Assembly: GCF_963855985.1 (NCBI RefSeq)
Contig: NC_087097.1
Location: 715,001 to 779,000, forward strand
DNA length: 64,000 nucleotides
Source of the DNA: Ostrinia nubilalis
Lineage: Eukaryota > Arthropoda > Insecta > Lepidoptera > Crambidae
Reading direction: 5' to 3'
Shown here: in pieces, positions 1 through 10,603 of the stretch
Numbering within the stretch: position 1 is the stretch's first letter
How the letters are laid out: each line of letters starts with the position of its first letter
The notes under the pieces: generated by a model
Told to the model about the DNA's origin: nothing
What the model saw: only the letters and a program-made list of their open reading frames with translations
Database searches by the model: none
Made by a program: the position numbers and the translations under genes

Positions 1-394
1 GAAAACTAACCAACTGACACGCACAAGCATAAGTGCGTATTATCCCGGTCATAATCGACAATTACCAACCTTTGTTCGGACATTAGCCGGTAGAAGGTAG
101 TTCGGAACCCTTCAACGACTGATGAAATCAGTGATGAAATCTACTAATGAGGTTTTAAGGTTCTTTAGTCTTAAAGCGTAGCTTGCAGACCAGTAACTTA
201 AGAAATAAAAGCTCTTTCTGTCGTTAACGTAGGAAAGTTCATCTTTTAGAGCTAGAAATTTAATGACCATCAATGAAAATAATGACACCTATTTCAAATA
301 ATAAAATACCTCATACTAAACCATTATCAGAATAATTTAATGAAAAACTAAATAAAAAACTTAGTCATAAATAGGTAGAAGAGTACCTATTAAT

Positions 395-470
395 AGATAG
401 ATAGATAGAAATAGTTTATTGACACAAAACATTTAGGTACCTACATGACAAAAAAAGGTAAAAACTGTGC
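395..470 (-). repeat. LINE 3'-tail-like fragment
   Basis: On the minus strand this reads as an AT-rich 3' end with AATAAA and a short ATCT repeat tail (gatagatagatagaaat on the plus strand). Family not determined. Nothing else is supported in 1-1184. Confidence 0.3.
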
Positions 471-1184
471 CAACAGGCATAATAGACAGGATTTACATCT
501 TGACTGCAATCATCATCACATACATCTTAATAAGCCTAGCCCTAATGGATTATAGATTAACACAATTCTATACCTACCTTAAGTACTACATAATAAGTAC
601 ACCGCCAAGGCACAGGGTCACCTCTTTGGATCCTACCTACGCGTATCTAATAGAGAGGTCAAAGTCAACGTACTTGACCTAACCCACATAAAGCTTGATA
701 TATTGTTTTTGCATTCCGGCCTAAACCAGTTAGAACCTCTGTGAACCGGTTGCGAATTTACAATATACTTGTATACGAGACCCGTCTCACATTATACTGT
801 TTAGCTTAAAACTTTATAAACGCATTTTCGTTCACATTCTTTTCTTCTCAGTGATTCGTCTAACCTTTTATATTTTGTATTCTAAGAATATTTCCAGAAA
901 AGATACGTGTCTGTATTTCCCGTATTTATAAAAATATAAGAAACAGTAAAAACGGAATGAGTAATAATGAAAAAGCAAAAAAAAAATATTAACTGTTAAC
1001 ATAAAGACAGCAAAAACCACCATCTAACAGAGTATACATAAATATTTATTTTTGGGAAACATACATTTACAATATAATTTAACTTGATGCATTAAGAAAA
1101 CACATAAACCAATTAGGTTTTTCACAGTTAAATATACACATAAAGTTATAAGTTTTGATGCTTAACAAAAGCTAATTCATTACA

Positions 1185-1366
1185 GTGTGCTTACCATGAG
1201 TTTACGTTAGGTGTGCTCGCTAGCGACTGCGTAAAAAAATGACATCAAATGTTATGACATATTATGCAGCGCCCCTAGCGGCTACTTTAAAGAAACAAAA
1301 TCTTCATAGATTTTTTTGACGTATTCGCTAGTGAGCTCACCTAACGTAAACTCATGGTAAGCACAC
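1185..1366. mobile_element. MITE with ~30-bp terminal inverted repeats
   Basis: GTGTGCTTACCATGAG... at the left is matched by CTCATGGTAAGCACAC at the right, with about 30-bp arms and a roughly 120-bp core. A partial relative lies at 54298-54340. No clear target duplication. Confidence 0.75.
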
Positions 1367-2429
1367 AGATCTAAACTTGGCTCAAATCTTATAGGTTTTG
1401 CAAAAACGCAAACCGGCCGGATCCAGATCTCGGCGGTCACCCGCCATTTTTCACGGCGCTTGAATCACCTTAAACCTTTACAGGGCATGAGAATACAGGC
1501 CACAACATTTTGAACTCTACCTACTTGTATTAAAGTTGAAAAGCTAGTTCCTTTAATCCTACCATGCCTGTAACACCGTTATCCCTGACGGGGCACAGTT
1601 TTGGCTCCTATATTTCATGTTTAACGCGAAAGAATCCCGTGTGCTTTGGACCGAATGGCCTTGTAAATATTGGGTTATTTGCGTTTCATTGGTTGGCATT
1701 TTCATTTCTTAAAGACGTTTTAATTTCGATTATCTGTATTTTTCAGTAAACTAAACGTCGTATCTGTCCTTCTTCTAGGAATAATTAAAGTCCTGGAAAA
1801 AGAGATTTTTCATTACAATTAAATTTTCTATTGTTTGCTACATACGCAAATTTTTTTGCTAAGTACATTTCTGACTGTTTTCCAGTTGTAAGGAGTTCTA
1901 ATGTAGTTTTAGTGTTTGTTAACTTGATTTTATAATACCTAACAGTCGTACTGTAGATGTCGTATATCTTTATTCCTTTTTGTAGTAAGATAGTTCCATT
2001 ATTATTTAGAAAAAATAGTTCTATTACTTTATATTTAGATTGAACTATGGAAAAAATCTCTTTGTCATTTCTTTTCAAAGAGTATGATACTCGTAAAGGT
2101 TTTTTTCGAGCTTTGCATAAATTTTTACTTATTTTATCTTTATTTACGCATGCCAAGGCCTTACTTTGCCTTTATAAATAAACATATTTTATTAGACTTT
2201 AGTCAAGTGGTTGTCTATTCAGATCGCCCATTCCAAAGCCGTTTTCGCTTCGATAAAAACCTTTCGCTATCAATAAAATGCAAATCGTAGGTCGTCTTTT
2301 AGCACTTGGCGTGACGTTCTCATCATATTGAGTTATTGTGAGTCAAACGCAGTGCTTGGTCGCAGTGGAAGTGGGGAAGGAAGGTTCACAATTTGGTTCT
2401 TATACTGACAGTAAATACTAGTAGTAAAG
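1367..2429. other. No supported gene
   Basis: AT-rich, with only open frames of 61-123 codons on either strand and no family signal. The 123-codon minus-strand frame at 1785-2156 is lysine-rich and looks like chance. Confidence 0.4.
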
Positions 2430-2537
2430 GTTTTTTTATGCAGAACAACGCAATCGCATCTGATGTTAAGTGAGATGCAGTCTCGGATGGCACATCTGCC
2501 TTGTAAGTGCCTATTCATTCTCGCCTTGAAAAGGCCC
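2430..2537 (+). repeat. Older repeat split by the BEL element, left half
   Basis: Matches 49478-49655 (tgatgttaag, gatgcagtct, cttgaaaaggccc). The right half resumes at 8101-8142 as gcccggattatag. The BEL element landed in this repeat. The family looks like the 3' region of a LINE; it is not assigned. Confidence 0.7.
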
Positions 2538-2689
2538 TGTAGACAAACCTCCTTTTTAGTTATCTATGGTTTTGTCTATTTATTTTACTTTTTTACTTTT
2601 GTCTTTTGTTGCATTACAATGGCGTAACAAGATTGCTGTGTTTTAATTTCTATTCACATTTTACTTAAGTTTTGCCCTTTCTTTAACAT
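2538..2689 (+). repeat. 5' LTR of the BEL/Pao element
   Basis: 152 bp, starts TGTAGACAAACC and ends CTTTAACAT; matches 7949-8100. AT-rich with long T runs. The shared final T after CA suggests either non-canonical TG...AT ends with a 4-bp duplication, or CA ends with a 5-bp duplication carrying one mismatch. Confidence 0.93.
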
Positions 2690-2690
2690 C

Positions 2691-2698
2691 TGGCGACC
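2691..2698 (+). other. Candidate primer-binding site
   Basis: TGGCGACC begins two bases after the 5' LTR end and starts with the TGG expected for pairing with a tRNA CCA end. The tRNA was not determined. Confidence 0.5.
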
Positions 2699-2751
2699 AT
2701 GCGAATGGTAAAAACACATTAGAAAATCACACGCACAGCAATATCAAAATA

Positions 2752-5235
2752 ATGGCGTCAAAAGTAACCGACGATAGGACTTTTTTGAAAGCAAAATCCA
2801 ACAGATCTTGCATAAGAACTATTATAACAAAGCTATGTAAGAAGATCTCGGAAGAATTGGAGGTAGTAAGCGAGGTGACGGACGAAATCGCGGCGGATTT
2901 CGAAAATGCTCAGGTGAAAGCAAGGCAGTTGGCCATTTTGGATGAAGCTATCATTGACTGGTACTTAGAGCAGAAAAAGGACGTCGAGGAGGAATACGAC
3001 ACGGCAGATAAGTACCAGCATGACTTTCGTCTGCTCAAGAAAAAATTTGACAGAGCCTGTGCAGCACAGAAATCTGCAGAAGACCGTGAGGATCGACAAC
3101 CCAAACGCCAATTCAAACTCCCACAATTGGAATTAGTGAAGTTCGACGGAAATATTAAAAATTGGCTACCTTTTTGGGGTCAATTCGTCAAAATTCACAG
3201 TGATAGTTCTATCGATAACAGTGACAAATTTCAATATCTAGTTGCCGCCATCCCCAAGGGTACACCTGCGAGGGAATTGATTGATAGTTTTCCTCCTTCT
3301 AGCGACAGCTACCCAATGGCCATTGAACACTTGAAGCAGCGATTTGGTCGTGAAGACCTTTTAATCGAAGTGTATATTCGTGAGTTGCTAAACCTTATTC
3401 TTTCACAGGCAAAACATGAATATGAGCTGCCACTCAGTTCGTTGTACGACCAATTGACGACTCAGCTTCGGGCCTTGGAAACCATGGGACTTACCAGCGA
3501 CAAGTACGCATTATTGTTGTTCCCATTGGTTGAGTCAGCATTGCCGTCGGATACACTAAAGGCATGGGAGCGTTCGCGAACAGGTACTCTGGCATATCAG
3601 GGCAATAATTTAAACAATTTGCTTTCATTTTTGAAACACGAAGTAGAGAGTAACCAGCGAATTGTGTTAGCTAGATCCGCGTTTAACAAAAGTGATGTTT
3701 TGGATTCAATTTCAAAAGAAGACGCGGTACCTACTACTTCATGTTTCGTCAGTAACGAGCAAAAGAGCGCGAAATCTAAAGAGAATTGCATTTGGTGTGA
3801 TAAGGATTCTCATATAAGTGCTCATTGTGCCAAGGCAGTCACCCTCAGCCTTGAAGATAGGAGGAAACACATAAAGAAGGTCAAGGGTTGTTCCAACTGT
3901 CTTAGATTAGGGCACAGTTCATTCAAGTGTAGAGCGTTTATTAAATGTGTAGCATGCCATAGGCGTCATAACGTATTATTCTGCACTGAAATCAATAAAC
4001 ACATTCCAAAACATTCTGAGCAAGAATCAAAACCAAAACGTGACAGCCAACTGTCAACAAGTCATTTTAAAAGTGTCACTTTATTACAGACGTTGCTAAT
4101 CAAAATAATTATAGACAGCAAAGAGGTGATAGTTCGTGCTTTAATTGACAGTGGCGCACAGAGGTCTTATATTATGCGGAGTTTAGCTCAGAATTTGAAT
4201 TTAACCCCTGTTAGGCAGGAGGAATTAGGACATGTTATTTTTGGTGGTCTTGAAACCAAAAAGGAGATGCATGCCATGTATAACATAACGGTTTCGAATT
4301 TACAGGGTTCCTTTAAAATTTCCATGGAGGTATTGGATGAAGATCGGATTTGTGGTTATTTACCTGGGGCGCATGACCGTGCTTTATTGGAGCAACTTCG
4401 CGCTCTAGATATTAGCTTGACAGATGTCGGACATGACATTCCGGAAATAAGTTTGTTAATTGGTGCTGATTACAGTGGATTGCTGTTAACAAGTAAGCTA
4501 GTGCAGTTAAATAATGGACTTACAGCAGTTCAGACCAAGCTAGGATGGACGTTACAAGGTGTAACTGATATTTCAGACACTAGTTCATTTACGACGAACC
4601 TTTTAATAAACGATATTAACGATTTATGGAACTTAGAGTCTTTAGGGATCAGGGATCCGGCGGAAACAAAGAGTATTAAACAAATAGAGGATGAGACACT
4701 TTTGAGGTTTGAAAAAACTGTCACTATTAATCAAGAGGGCAGGTATGAAGTTAATTTACCATGGAAAGATGAAGGTTTTTATCAGGATCCGCTAGGTAAT
4801 AATCATGAATTGGCTTATAAGCGTTTAATATCAAATTCCAAACGTTTATTACGGTTAGATATTTATGAAGAATATGGAAAAGTTTTACAAAATTGGCTTG
4901 AACTCGGGATAATTGAAGAAGTCCGCGATGATGACAAAAGTGGCCATTATCTATGTCATCACGGTGTAGTAAAAAATACTAGCGCTACCACCAGACTTCG
5001 TCCTGTTTTTGATGCGTCCGCTCGGGATAATTCAGGCAGGTCTCTTAACAGCTGTTTAGATAAGGGTGCTAATTTGATAGAAAAAATTCCAGAGCTTCTA
5101 ATCCAATTCAGATTACGATCAGTAGGAATTTCTGCCGATATAGAGAAAGCTTTTTTGCAAGTATCACTAAAAGAAGATGATCGTCAGTATTTAAAATTTC
5201 TTTGGTGGAAAAATATTGCCAAGAAGAGACTATAA
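2752..5235 (+). CDS. BEL/Pao gag-protease-RT (5' part of polyprotein)
   Basis: 827 codons from ATG 2752. Residues 1-115 are charged and helical. Residues about 120-290 match the DUF1759 gag-like domain (LELVKFDGNIKNWLPFW). Three zinc-knuckle-like motifs follow: C346-C349-H354-C359, C380-C383-H388-C393 and the variant C399-C402-H406-C411. The aspartic protease core ALIDSGAQ has D466-S467-G468, and GADYSGLLL near 570 fits the associated DUF1758 region. Reverse transcriptase starts around 710, with LRPVFDAS near 748-755 and motif A GISADIEKAF (D795). The frame stops soon after motif A, where the next ORF takes over in another frame. BEL elements normally have one continuous ORF, so this is probably an indel, either real decay or a sequence error. 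Confidence 0.92.
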   Translation: MASKVTDDRTFLKAKSNRSCIRTIITKLCKKISEELEVVSEVTDEIAADFENAQVKARQLAILDEAIIDWYLEQKKDVEEEYDTADKYQHDFRLLKKKFDRACAAQKSAEDREDRQPKRQFKLPQLELVKFDGNIKNWLPFWGQFVKIHSDSSIDNSDKFQYLVAAIPKGTPARELIDSFPPSSDSYPMAIEHLKQRFGREDLLIEVYIRELLNLILSQAKHEYELPLSSLYDQLTTQLRALETMGLTSDKYALLLFPLVESALPSDTLKAWERSRTGTLAYQGNNLNNLLSFLKHEVESNQRIVLARSAFNKSDVLDSISKEDAVPTTSCFVSNEQKSAKSKENCIWCDKDSHISAHCAKAVTLSLEDRRKHIKKVKGCSNCLRLGHSSFKCRAFIKCVACHRRHNVLFCTEINKHIPKHSEQESKPKRDSQLSTSHFKSVTLLQTLLIKIIIDSKEVIVRALIDSGAQRSYIMRSLAQNLNLTPVRQEELGHVIFGGLETKKEMHAMYNITVSNLQGSFKISMEVLDEDRICGYLPGAHDRALLEQLRALDISLTDVGHDIPEISLLIGADYSGLLLTSKLVQLNNGLTAVQTKLGWTLQGVTDISDTSSFTTNLLINDINDLWNLESLGIRDPAETKSIKQIEDETLLRFEKTVTINQEGRYEVNLPWKDEGFYQDPLGNNHELAYKRLISNSKRLLRLDIYEEYGKVLQNWLELGIIEEVRDDDKSGHYLCHHGVVKNTSATTRLRPVFDASARDNSGRSLNSCLDKGANLIEKIPELLIQFRLRSVGISADIEKAFLQVSLKEDDRQYLKFLWWKNIAKKRL

Positions 5236-7820
5236 CATTTAGACATTGTCGAGTTGTGTTCGGTTTGACATGTAGTCCCTTTCTGCTTAGTGCTACTATT
5301 CGATACCATCTCAACAATTCACCACAGGAATTACGTCAAACAGCTGATCAATTACTCAAAGCATTCTATGTTGACAACTGCATTCTCAGCCTAGAGGAAG
5401 GTGACGTGGATCGTTTTGTTAGTGAGTCTATTTTATTAATGAAAGGAGGGAAATTCAATCTGCGAGAGTGGGTAGTTTCACCTATGGCAGGATATGTTTC
5501 ACAGAAGCCAATCGTTTCCGTTCTTGGCATGCTGTGGGATACACAGGAGGACCAAATTTTATGCAATTTGAATTTACCATCCGTTCAGAAAGAAAAGGTC
5601 ACAAAGCGGTCATTTTTGTCAATAGCTCAAAAGGTTTTTGATCCTATCGGTTTCACGTGCCCTACATCTTTAGTTCCAAAGCAAATTTTGCAAGAGGCAT
5701 GTGTGTTAAAATTGCGCTGGGATGACGAGTTACCTTGTGACATGGTGAAAAATTTTAACAATTGGTTAACTCATATACACCTTCTGAAAGATTATAGAAT
5801 TCCTCGTAGATTAACGGAATTTCCTATAGATCAATGTGAAATTAGTTTACATACTTTTTGTGATGCAAGTCAGAAGTCTTTCGGCTGCTGTGTATTTCTG
5901 AGGACCGAGTTTGAAAATCACGTGACTGTACGATTGGTGCTAGCGAAAGCGAGAGTTGCACCATCAAAGGCAAAGGTTACTATTCCTCGGTTGGAGTTGA
6001 TTGGTGGCGTAATAGCCACGCGTCTTTGTCGCCAAGTACTAGATTCTTTAGGATTTCACTGTTCAACTTATTTCTGGAGTGATTCTACAGTAGTTCTCAC
6101 TTGGATTAAAAAACAAGCTCCGTGGGCTACCTTTGTGCAAAATAGAGTAAAAGAGATTCGTAACTCCACTAATGTAGATGATTGGTTTTACGTGCCGAGC
6201 CATCTTAATCCAGCCGATTTACCATCAAGGGGTTGTGACGCGAAGACTCTTCTTGAGTCGCAATGGTGGACAGGTCCAGAGTGGTTAAGAATTCCTAAAG
6301 ATCAATGGCCGAGGTGTGATACGGGAAGTATAGAAGACAAGGAAGCTTTCACAGAGTTAAAGCGCACAGCGGTCTGTTTAAATATATTAAGTACTTCGAC
6401 CTTTTTACAGGATATTCTTTATTTTTCTAAATATTCCAAAATAGTGAGAATGGTTGCTTATATTTTACGGTTTATTCACAATGTAAGAAATGCTAACGTT
6501 CATAATAGGAGGGTTGGTGCTTTAAATGCTGAGGAATTGGATCAGGCAGAAATATTAATCATGAAGTTGATCCAGCAACAGAACTTGGAACGGATTAACA
6601 GTAAGAATTTAACGATTTTAGAAGATAGCGAAAATATTTTGCGGCTTAAAACAAAATTGTTACTTTTAGATACGACACAAGGTGTTAAAATGCCAATTGT
6701 GTTACCGAGTAGTCCAATAGTTCGTAGACTTGTCGAAGAACGTCACATTTTATTGCAACATGCAGGGTTGAATATCCTCATAACAGATCTTCGACAACGG
6801 TTTTGGATTATAGGTATTCGCAAATTAGTAAAATCAGTTTTAGCCAGTTGTGTTGTATGTAGACGTTATTCTGGAAAACATGCGAATGCGCCGACTGCAC
6901 CTTTGCCAGTTGATCGTTTAGAAGCGGCGGCTCCGTTTCAAATTACAGGCATTGATCTGGCAGGTCCTTTAATATTGCGAAATAATGAAAAGTGTTGGAT
7001 AGTTTTATTTACTTGTGCCGTTTATAGAGCTGTGCACCTTGAATTGACCAAATCCTTATCCACCGAAGCATTTCTTATGTGTTTTCGTAGATTTATCGCT
7101 CGCCGGGGTCGCGTGTTAACTGTTTATTCTGATCACGGGACCAATTTTGTTGGGGCAAAAAATCTACTTGCTTCTTTAGACTGGGAGAATATTCAACGCG
7201 AGTCGTCAATTGGTCGCATCAATTGGAAGCTAAATATACCTACAGCCCCATGGTGGGGAGGTTTTTGGGAGCGTCTGATTCGCTTGATGAAGGATCTGTT
7301 GCGTAAAGTCTTAGGTAAATCTTGCGTGACATATGACGAGCTAGCTACGATCCTTTGTGACTGTGAGGCGACAATAAATGCCAGGCCATTAACGTATGTA
7401 GGAGATGACAGCTGTAAGGAGTTGGCTCCTCTCACTCCTGCAAATTTTTTAAGTCCACTTTCACATTCAGATGCGAATCCTGATCTGGATCAAATCGACG
7501 GCAATTATTTGGGCACACGGGTACAATATCTAGCCAAATTAAGGGCAGCTTTCAAACGTCGGTTTGTGGCAGAGTACCTCACTACTCTGATTCAAAGGGG
7601 GAACGACAAAACTACGTCTCCTAACATAAGGCTGGGAGACCTAGTTTTAATTGAAACGCCGGAAAAACGAGTGAAGTGGCCATTGGGTAGAGTCGTTGAA
7701 ATAAGATGCGGCAGGGACGGAATCCCGAGGACCGCCATTGTAGAGACGGCCACGGGAAGAAGGGCACGTCCTTTCCAGCGGCTGTATCCTTTGGAGGTGT
7801 CGGCAACTACCCCTTTATAG
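5202..7820 (+). CDS. BEL/Pao RT-RNase H-integrase (3' part of polyprotein)
   Basis: 872 codons overlapping the previous ORF by 34 bases in another frame; the ATG at 5202 is only the first in-frame one, not a natural start. It resumes the reverse transcriptase at RHCRVVFGLTCSPF. Motif C is YVDN (56-59). RNase H residues are D221, E265, D294 and D339. The integrase zinc-binding residues are H515, H520, C550 and C553, and the integrase core triad is D585, D644 (YSDHGTNF) and E690 (WGGFWE). A C-terminal DUF5641-like domain (GDLVLIETPEKRVKWPLGRV) closes the protein. All catalytic residues are present, so only the frame break disables it. Confidence 0.93.
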   Translation: MVEKYCQEETITFRHCRVVFGLTCSPFLLSATIRYHLNNSPQELRQTADQLLKAFYVDNCILSLEEGDVDRFVSESILLMKGGKFNLREWVVSPMAGYVSQKPIVSVLGMLWDTQEDQILCNLNLPSVQKEKVTKRSFLSIAQKVFDPIGFTCPTSLVPKQILQEACVLKLRWDDELPCDMVKNFNNWLTHIHLLKDYRIPRRLTEFPIDQCEISLHTFCDASQKSFGCCVFLRTEFENHVTVRLVLAKARVAPSKAKVTIPRLELIGGVIATRLCRQVLDSLGFHCSTYFWSDSTVVLTWIKKQAPWATFVQNRVKEIRNSTNVDDWFYVPSHLNPADLPSRGCDAKTLLESQWWTGPEWLRIPKDQWPRCDTGSIEDKEAFTELKRTAVCLNILSTSTFLQDILYFSKYSKIVRMVAYILRFIHNVRNANVHNRRVGALNAEELDQAEILIMKLIQQQNLERINSKNLTILEDSENILRLKTKLLLLDTTQGVKMPIVLPSSPIVRRLVEERHILLQHAGLNILITDLRQRFWIIGIRKLVKSVLASCVVCRRYSGKHANAPTAPLPVDRLEAAAPFQITGIDLAGPLILRNNEKCWIVLFTCAVYRAVHLELTKSLSTEAFLMCFRRFIARRGRVLTVYSDHGTNFVGAKNLLASLDWENIQRESSIGRINWKLNIPTAPWWGGFWERLIRLMKDLLRKVLGKSCVTYDELATILCDCEATINARPLTYVGDDSCKELAPLTPANFLSPLSHSDANPDLDQIDGNYLGTRVQYLAKLRAAFKRRFVAEYLTTLIQRGNDKTTSPNIRLGDLVLIETPEKRVKWPLGRVVEIRCGRDGIPRTAIVETATGRRARPFQRLYPLEVSATTPL

Positions 7821-7948
7821 GAAGTTTTAAGTTTAAGCAGTGTGTTCCTTTTATTGTATGTTTTTATTTTTATTTTTTACACATGCAATAGAATGTAATT
7901 TGTTTTGTCATTTATGTTTGTTTAAACTTAATTGTCGCATGCGGAAGA

Positions 7949-8100
7949 TGTAGACAAACCTCCTTTTTAGTTATCTATGGTTTTGTCTATTTATTTTACT
8001 TTTTTACTTTTGTCTTTTGTTGCATTACAATGGCGTAACAAGATTGCTGTGTTTTAATTTCTATTCACATTTTACTTAAGTTTTGCCCTTTCTTTAACAT
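7949..8100 (+). repeat. 3' LTR of the BEL/Pao element
   Basis: Same 152-bp sequence as 2538-2689. The purine-rich GCGGAAGA directly before it (7941-7948) is the likely polypurine tract. Confidence 0.93.
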
Positions 8101-8142
8101 GCCCGGATTATAGTGTTCGGAAAAAACACCAGCAGGCAGCGA
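8101..8142 (+). repeat. Older repeat split by the BEL element, right half
   Basis: Continues the repeat at 2430-2537 after the GCCC duplication, as shown by the uninterrupted copy at 49478-49655. Confidence 0.65.
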
Positions 8143-8756
8143 ATAGTTGTTCGCATTATGAAAAATAAGATAAGTTCTAGCTCATAAAATGGTACTCTGC
8201 ACCTGTGACTTCCCAGTATGGTTTAATTCACGGACTTCTCTTGTATCTGCCATTAGGTTTTCACGTTACGTTAACTGCACATTTTCATCGCTTGTCCTAG
8301 ATTTAATGCCATATCAACCCCGATGGGTGGATCGGAGCCAGGTTAATAGGAGTGTCGTTAGGTGGTTAATAAAGTGTTTTTCACATTTACAATGCAAACT
8401 ATACTTCATTCAATCGACCAAATAGGAACGATTTTCATTCACTATTACATGGGATTACTATGTAACAAAATTTTCAAGAGTATTTTACACCGTCACACAT
8501 TTTTTAAGCAAAACAGTTAGAATAACCCTACCGCATGTATCTAGCTTAGACTCGCTTGGCTTAGAGCCAGAGCCCGAACCGTCTGAACAAAAAATAAATT
8601 ATGTATTAGATAAGCAATTTATCGTGGTATGTATGATCGGTTGTTACGCAGATGCGTGCCCCTTTTGTCGTAACTAATCGGCTGTATGTGGCTCTGTGGC
8701 GAGCTAATAATACATGAAATGCGTATGCGTGTAATGAGAACATTATAGAGGAGAAC
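8143..8756. other. No supported feature
   Basis: Intergenic-type AT-rich sequence between the split repeat and an RTE-like LINE remnant. A 78-codon frame at 8189-8425 shows no family signature. Confidence 0.4.
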
Positions 8757-9030
8757 CAAAGTGACTGACATAGCCCGCAAAATTGCTAAAATCAAGAGGC
8801 AATGGGTGGGGCACATAGCTCGCAGAGCTGATGACCGTTGGGGCAGAAAAGTTCTTGGCGACCACGAGCCGGGAGACGTAGGCCCTCATTAGGTGGACCG
8901 ATGCTCTGGTGAAGGTAGCAGGAGGTGTCTGGATACGGGCGGCGCAGGACCGGCCTTTGTGGAAATCCTTGATGGAGGCCTTTGTTCAGCAGTGAACGTT
9001 ATTCCGCTGAAACGAACGAATACTTATCTC
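8757..9030 (+). pseudogene. RTE-like LINE 3' fragment
   Basis: Encodes the end of an RTE-type polymerase ORF (IAKIKRQWVGHIARRADDRW, then after frame damage RWTDALVKVAGG and WIRAAQDRPLWKSLMEAFVQ). It ends in the typical cgaacgaat tail. The upstream part is missing. Confidence 0.75.
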
Positions 9031-10189
9031 ACATCCTGTCTAGCACAGAAGTTCAGTATGTGATAGAAAGACTAGACTAGACTCCATTCCTTCAACAAAA
9101 CATTGACCATAAATAGTCAATTGAGTCAAACAAGGGTGGTCTTTGTCTACTAAGCAGAACGAATTCGTTATTCATGTGTTTGTAAAGAGCGATACTTTAC
9201 GGACCACGGTTAATTGTTTCCGGCATTAAAATCGTTTGTCTATCGTGAGGGTCCTTACACTGTATCACATCAAACTAGACACAGTGGTGTTTTATACAGT
9301 TGTAAATAAGGGCGATTTTAGAACAAAAATGTAATAGCCTGATGTGCTGTCGTCTTACTACGATGTTACGATGGTCCACCTCGCGTGTCTCACGCGACAT
9401 GGAGGCTTTTATTAAAAACTTTCGACGTCACTCTATCATTGCGTAGGGTTTAGTTAACTTAAGTGGATTAGTGAAACTTTTTCATTATTAATTTGTAATG
9501 GGGAAAAAGTTCATGAGTGCGTGGGCGGATTGTATTAATGGCAGCAAATAATTAACTAATTTAGTTAAACTTTGCTATTAAATTTAATTAGAACACAACT
9601 GCCAAATCTAATGATGCCAAGTTGTACAAGTATAATCGTGCGAGTCCGAGTACAATGCAAGTTTTTTTCGTGCAAGATGATGAAAAGCTCGTTATAATTT
9701 AAAAACTTTTGAGCTTGCGCTACGAACGCATGCTTAGAGGATCAATCTGTAGACCCTTATAATTATGCATAATGTGGCCAAAATTTCTCATTATTTTCCG
9801 TATTTTGAGAAAAGAGTAAAACGCAGTGAAAAAAAATGTTCTTGTATTTGTAGGTTAATAAAAACTATTCGGCCGCCCAGGTCAATAAGGCGGCTTAACC
9901 TCTTTGACATTGTGTCGCCGATATTTACGGTACAGCTTTGGGCAGCTTCTGTGCTGACAGATTCGTTTGAGCGTAACCGGTTATTTACTTTGATAAAGGT
10001 TCGGGATATTGCCGATAATGTAATGAAGTCGTGAGAAGAATATTTTCGATTACTGTTTATTTTTGGGTAAAAATATTGGGTGAGAGACTGGTAAACAAAA
10101 TATACAAATACGTAGTCTAACGCAGTCTACACATCGAACCTATCGCCCCATCAATACGAGTCGTGGACTTTTGACATGTTGTCATAGAA
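9031..10189. other. No supported gene
   Basis: Unannotated AT-rich sequence. The 89-codon frame at 9765-10034 shows no domain. Confidence 0.35.
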
Positions 10190-10280
10190 AGCATCTTCTT
10201 CTTGTCGTGTCGACACCAAATTTATACAGTGTCAGTCCAAAACTTCGCTAAAAGAGTAGTGTTGTTAGTAGGAGTCATTA
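10190..10280 (+). repeat. Partial copy of the repeat at 58786-59215
   Basis: cttcttcttgtcgtgtcgac, atacagtgtcagtccaaaac and the agagtagtgttgttagtagg stretch match 58786-58880. Confidence 0.6.
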
Positions 10281-10489
10281 AAAAGACATTGTTATTTTAA
10301 AATAAAAGCCGCCGATACCAAGCTGCCCTGCTGTCGACGGGCTTGGTGTGTAGAGTTAAACTAAACTTGTTGAACTTAATCAAACTCCTATTTACACGCC
10401 ACGCCACTCATGTTTAATGAATACTCGTGAGTACCCGGCGCTCTTGACGATTAAATGCGAATTGATTTGTTTTCATCATCATTTCAGCC

Positions 10490-10603
10490 ATAGGACATCC
10501 GCTGTTGTACATAGGCCTCCCCCAATGATTTTCACATCGCCCGGTTGGTAGCGGCCTGCATCCAGCGCCTGCTACCTATACGAGGTCGTCGGTCCACCTT
10601 GTG
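10490..10603 (-). repeat. RTE-like LINE 3' fragment
   Basis: Reverse-complement copy of the RTE 3' end (ataggcctcccccaatg, tagcggcctgcatccagcgc), related to 60524-60690. Confidence 0.65.

Larger units (their letters stand above)
2538..8100 (+). mobile_element. BEL/Pao LTR retrotransposon, near complete
   Basis: Two 152-bp direct repeats that read as identical (2538-2689 and 7949-8100) bracket a gag-pol region. Order is 5' LTR, primer-binding-site candidate TGGCGACC at 2691, coiled-coil/DUF1759 gag, zinc knuckles, aspartic protease, reverse transcriptase, RNase H, HHCC zinc domain, DDE integrase and a C-terminal domain. The domain order and YVDN polymerase motif identify the BEL/Pao superfamily. 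The flanking GCCC at 2534-2537 and 8101-8104 is a 4-bp target-site duplication. Identical LTRs imply recent insertion, but pol is split by one frameshift near 5202-5235, so this copy is not autonomous as written. Confidence 0.95.

Noticed and set aside
1785..2156. 123-codon minus-strand open frame
   Set aside because: AT-rich, lysine/asparagine-rich, no domain, no splice or promoter context; consistent with chance.
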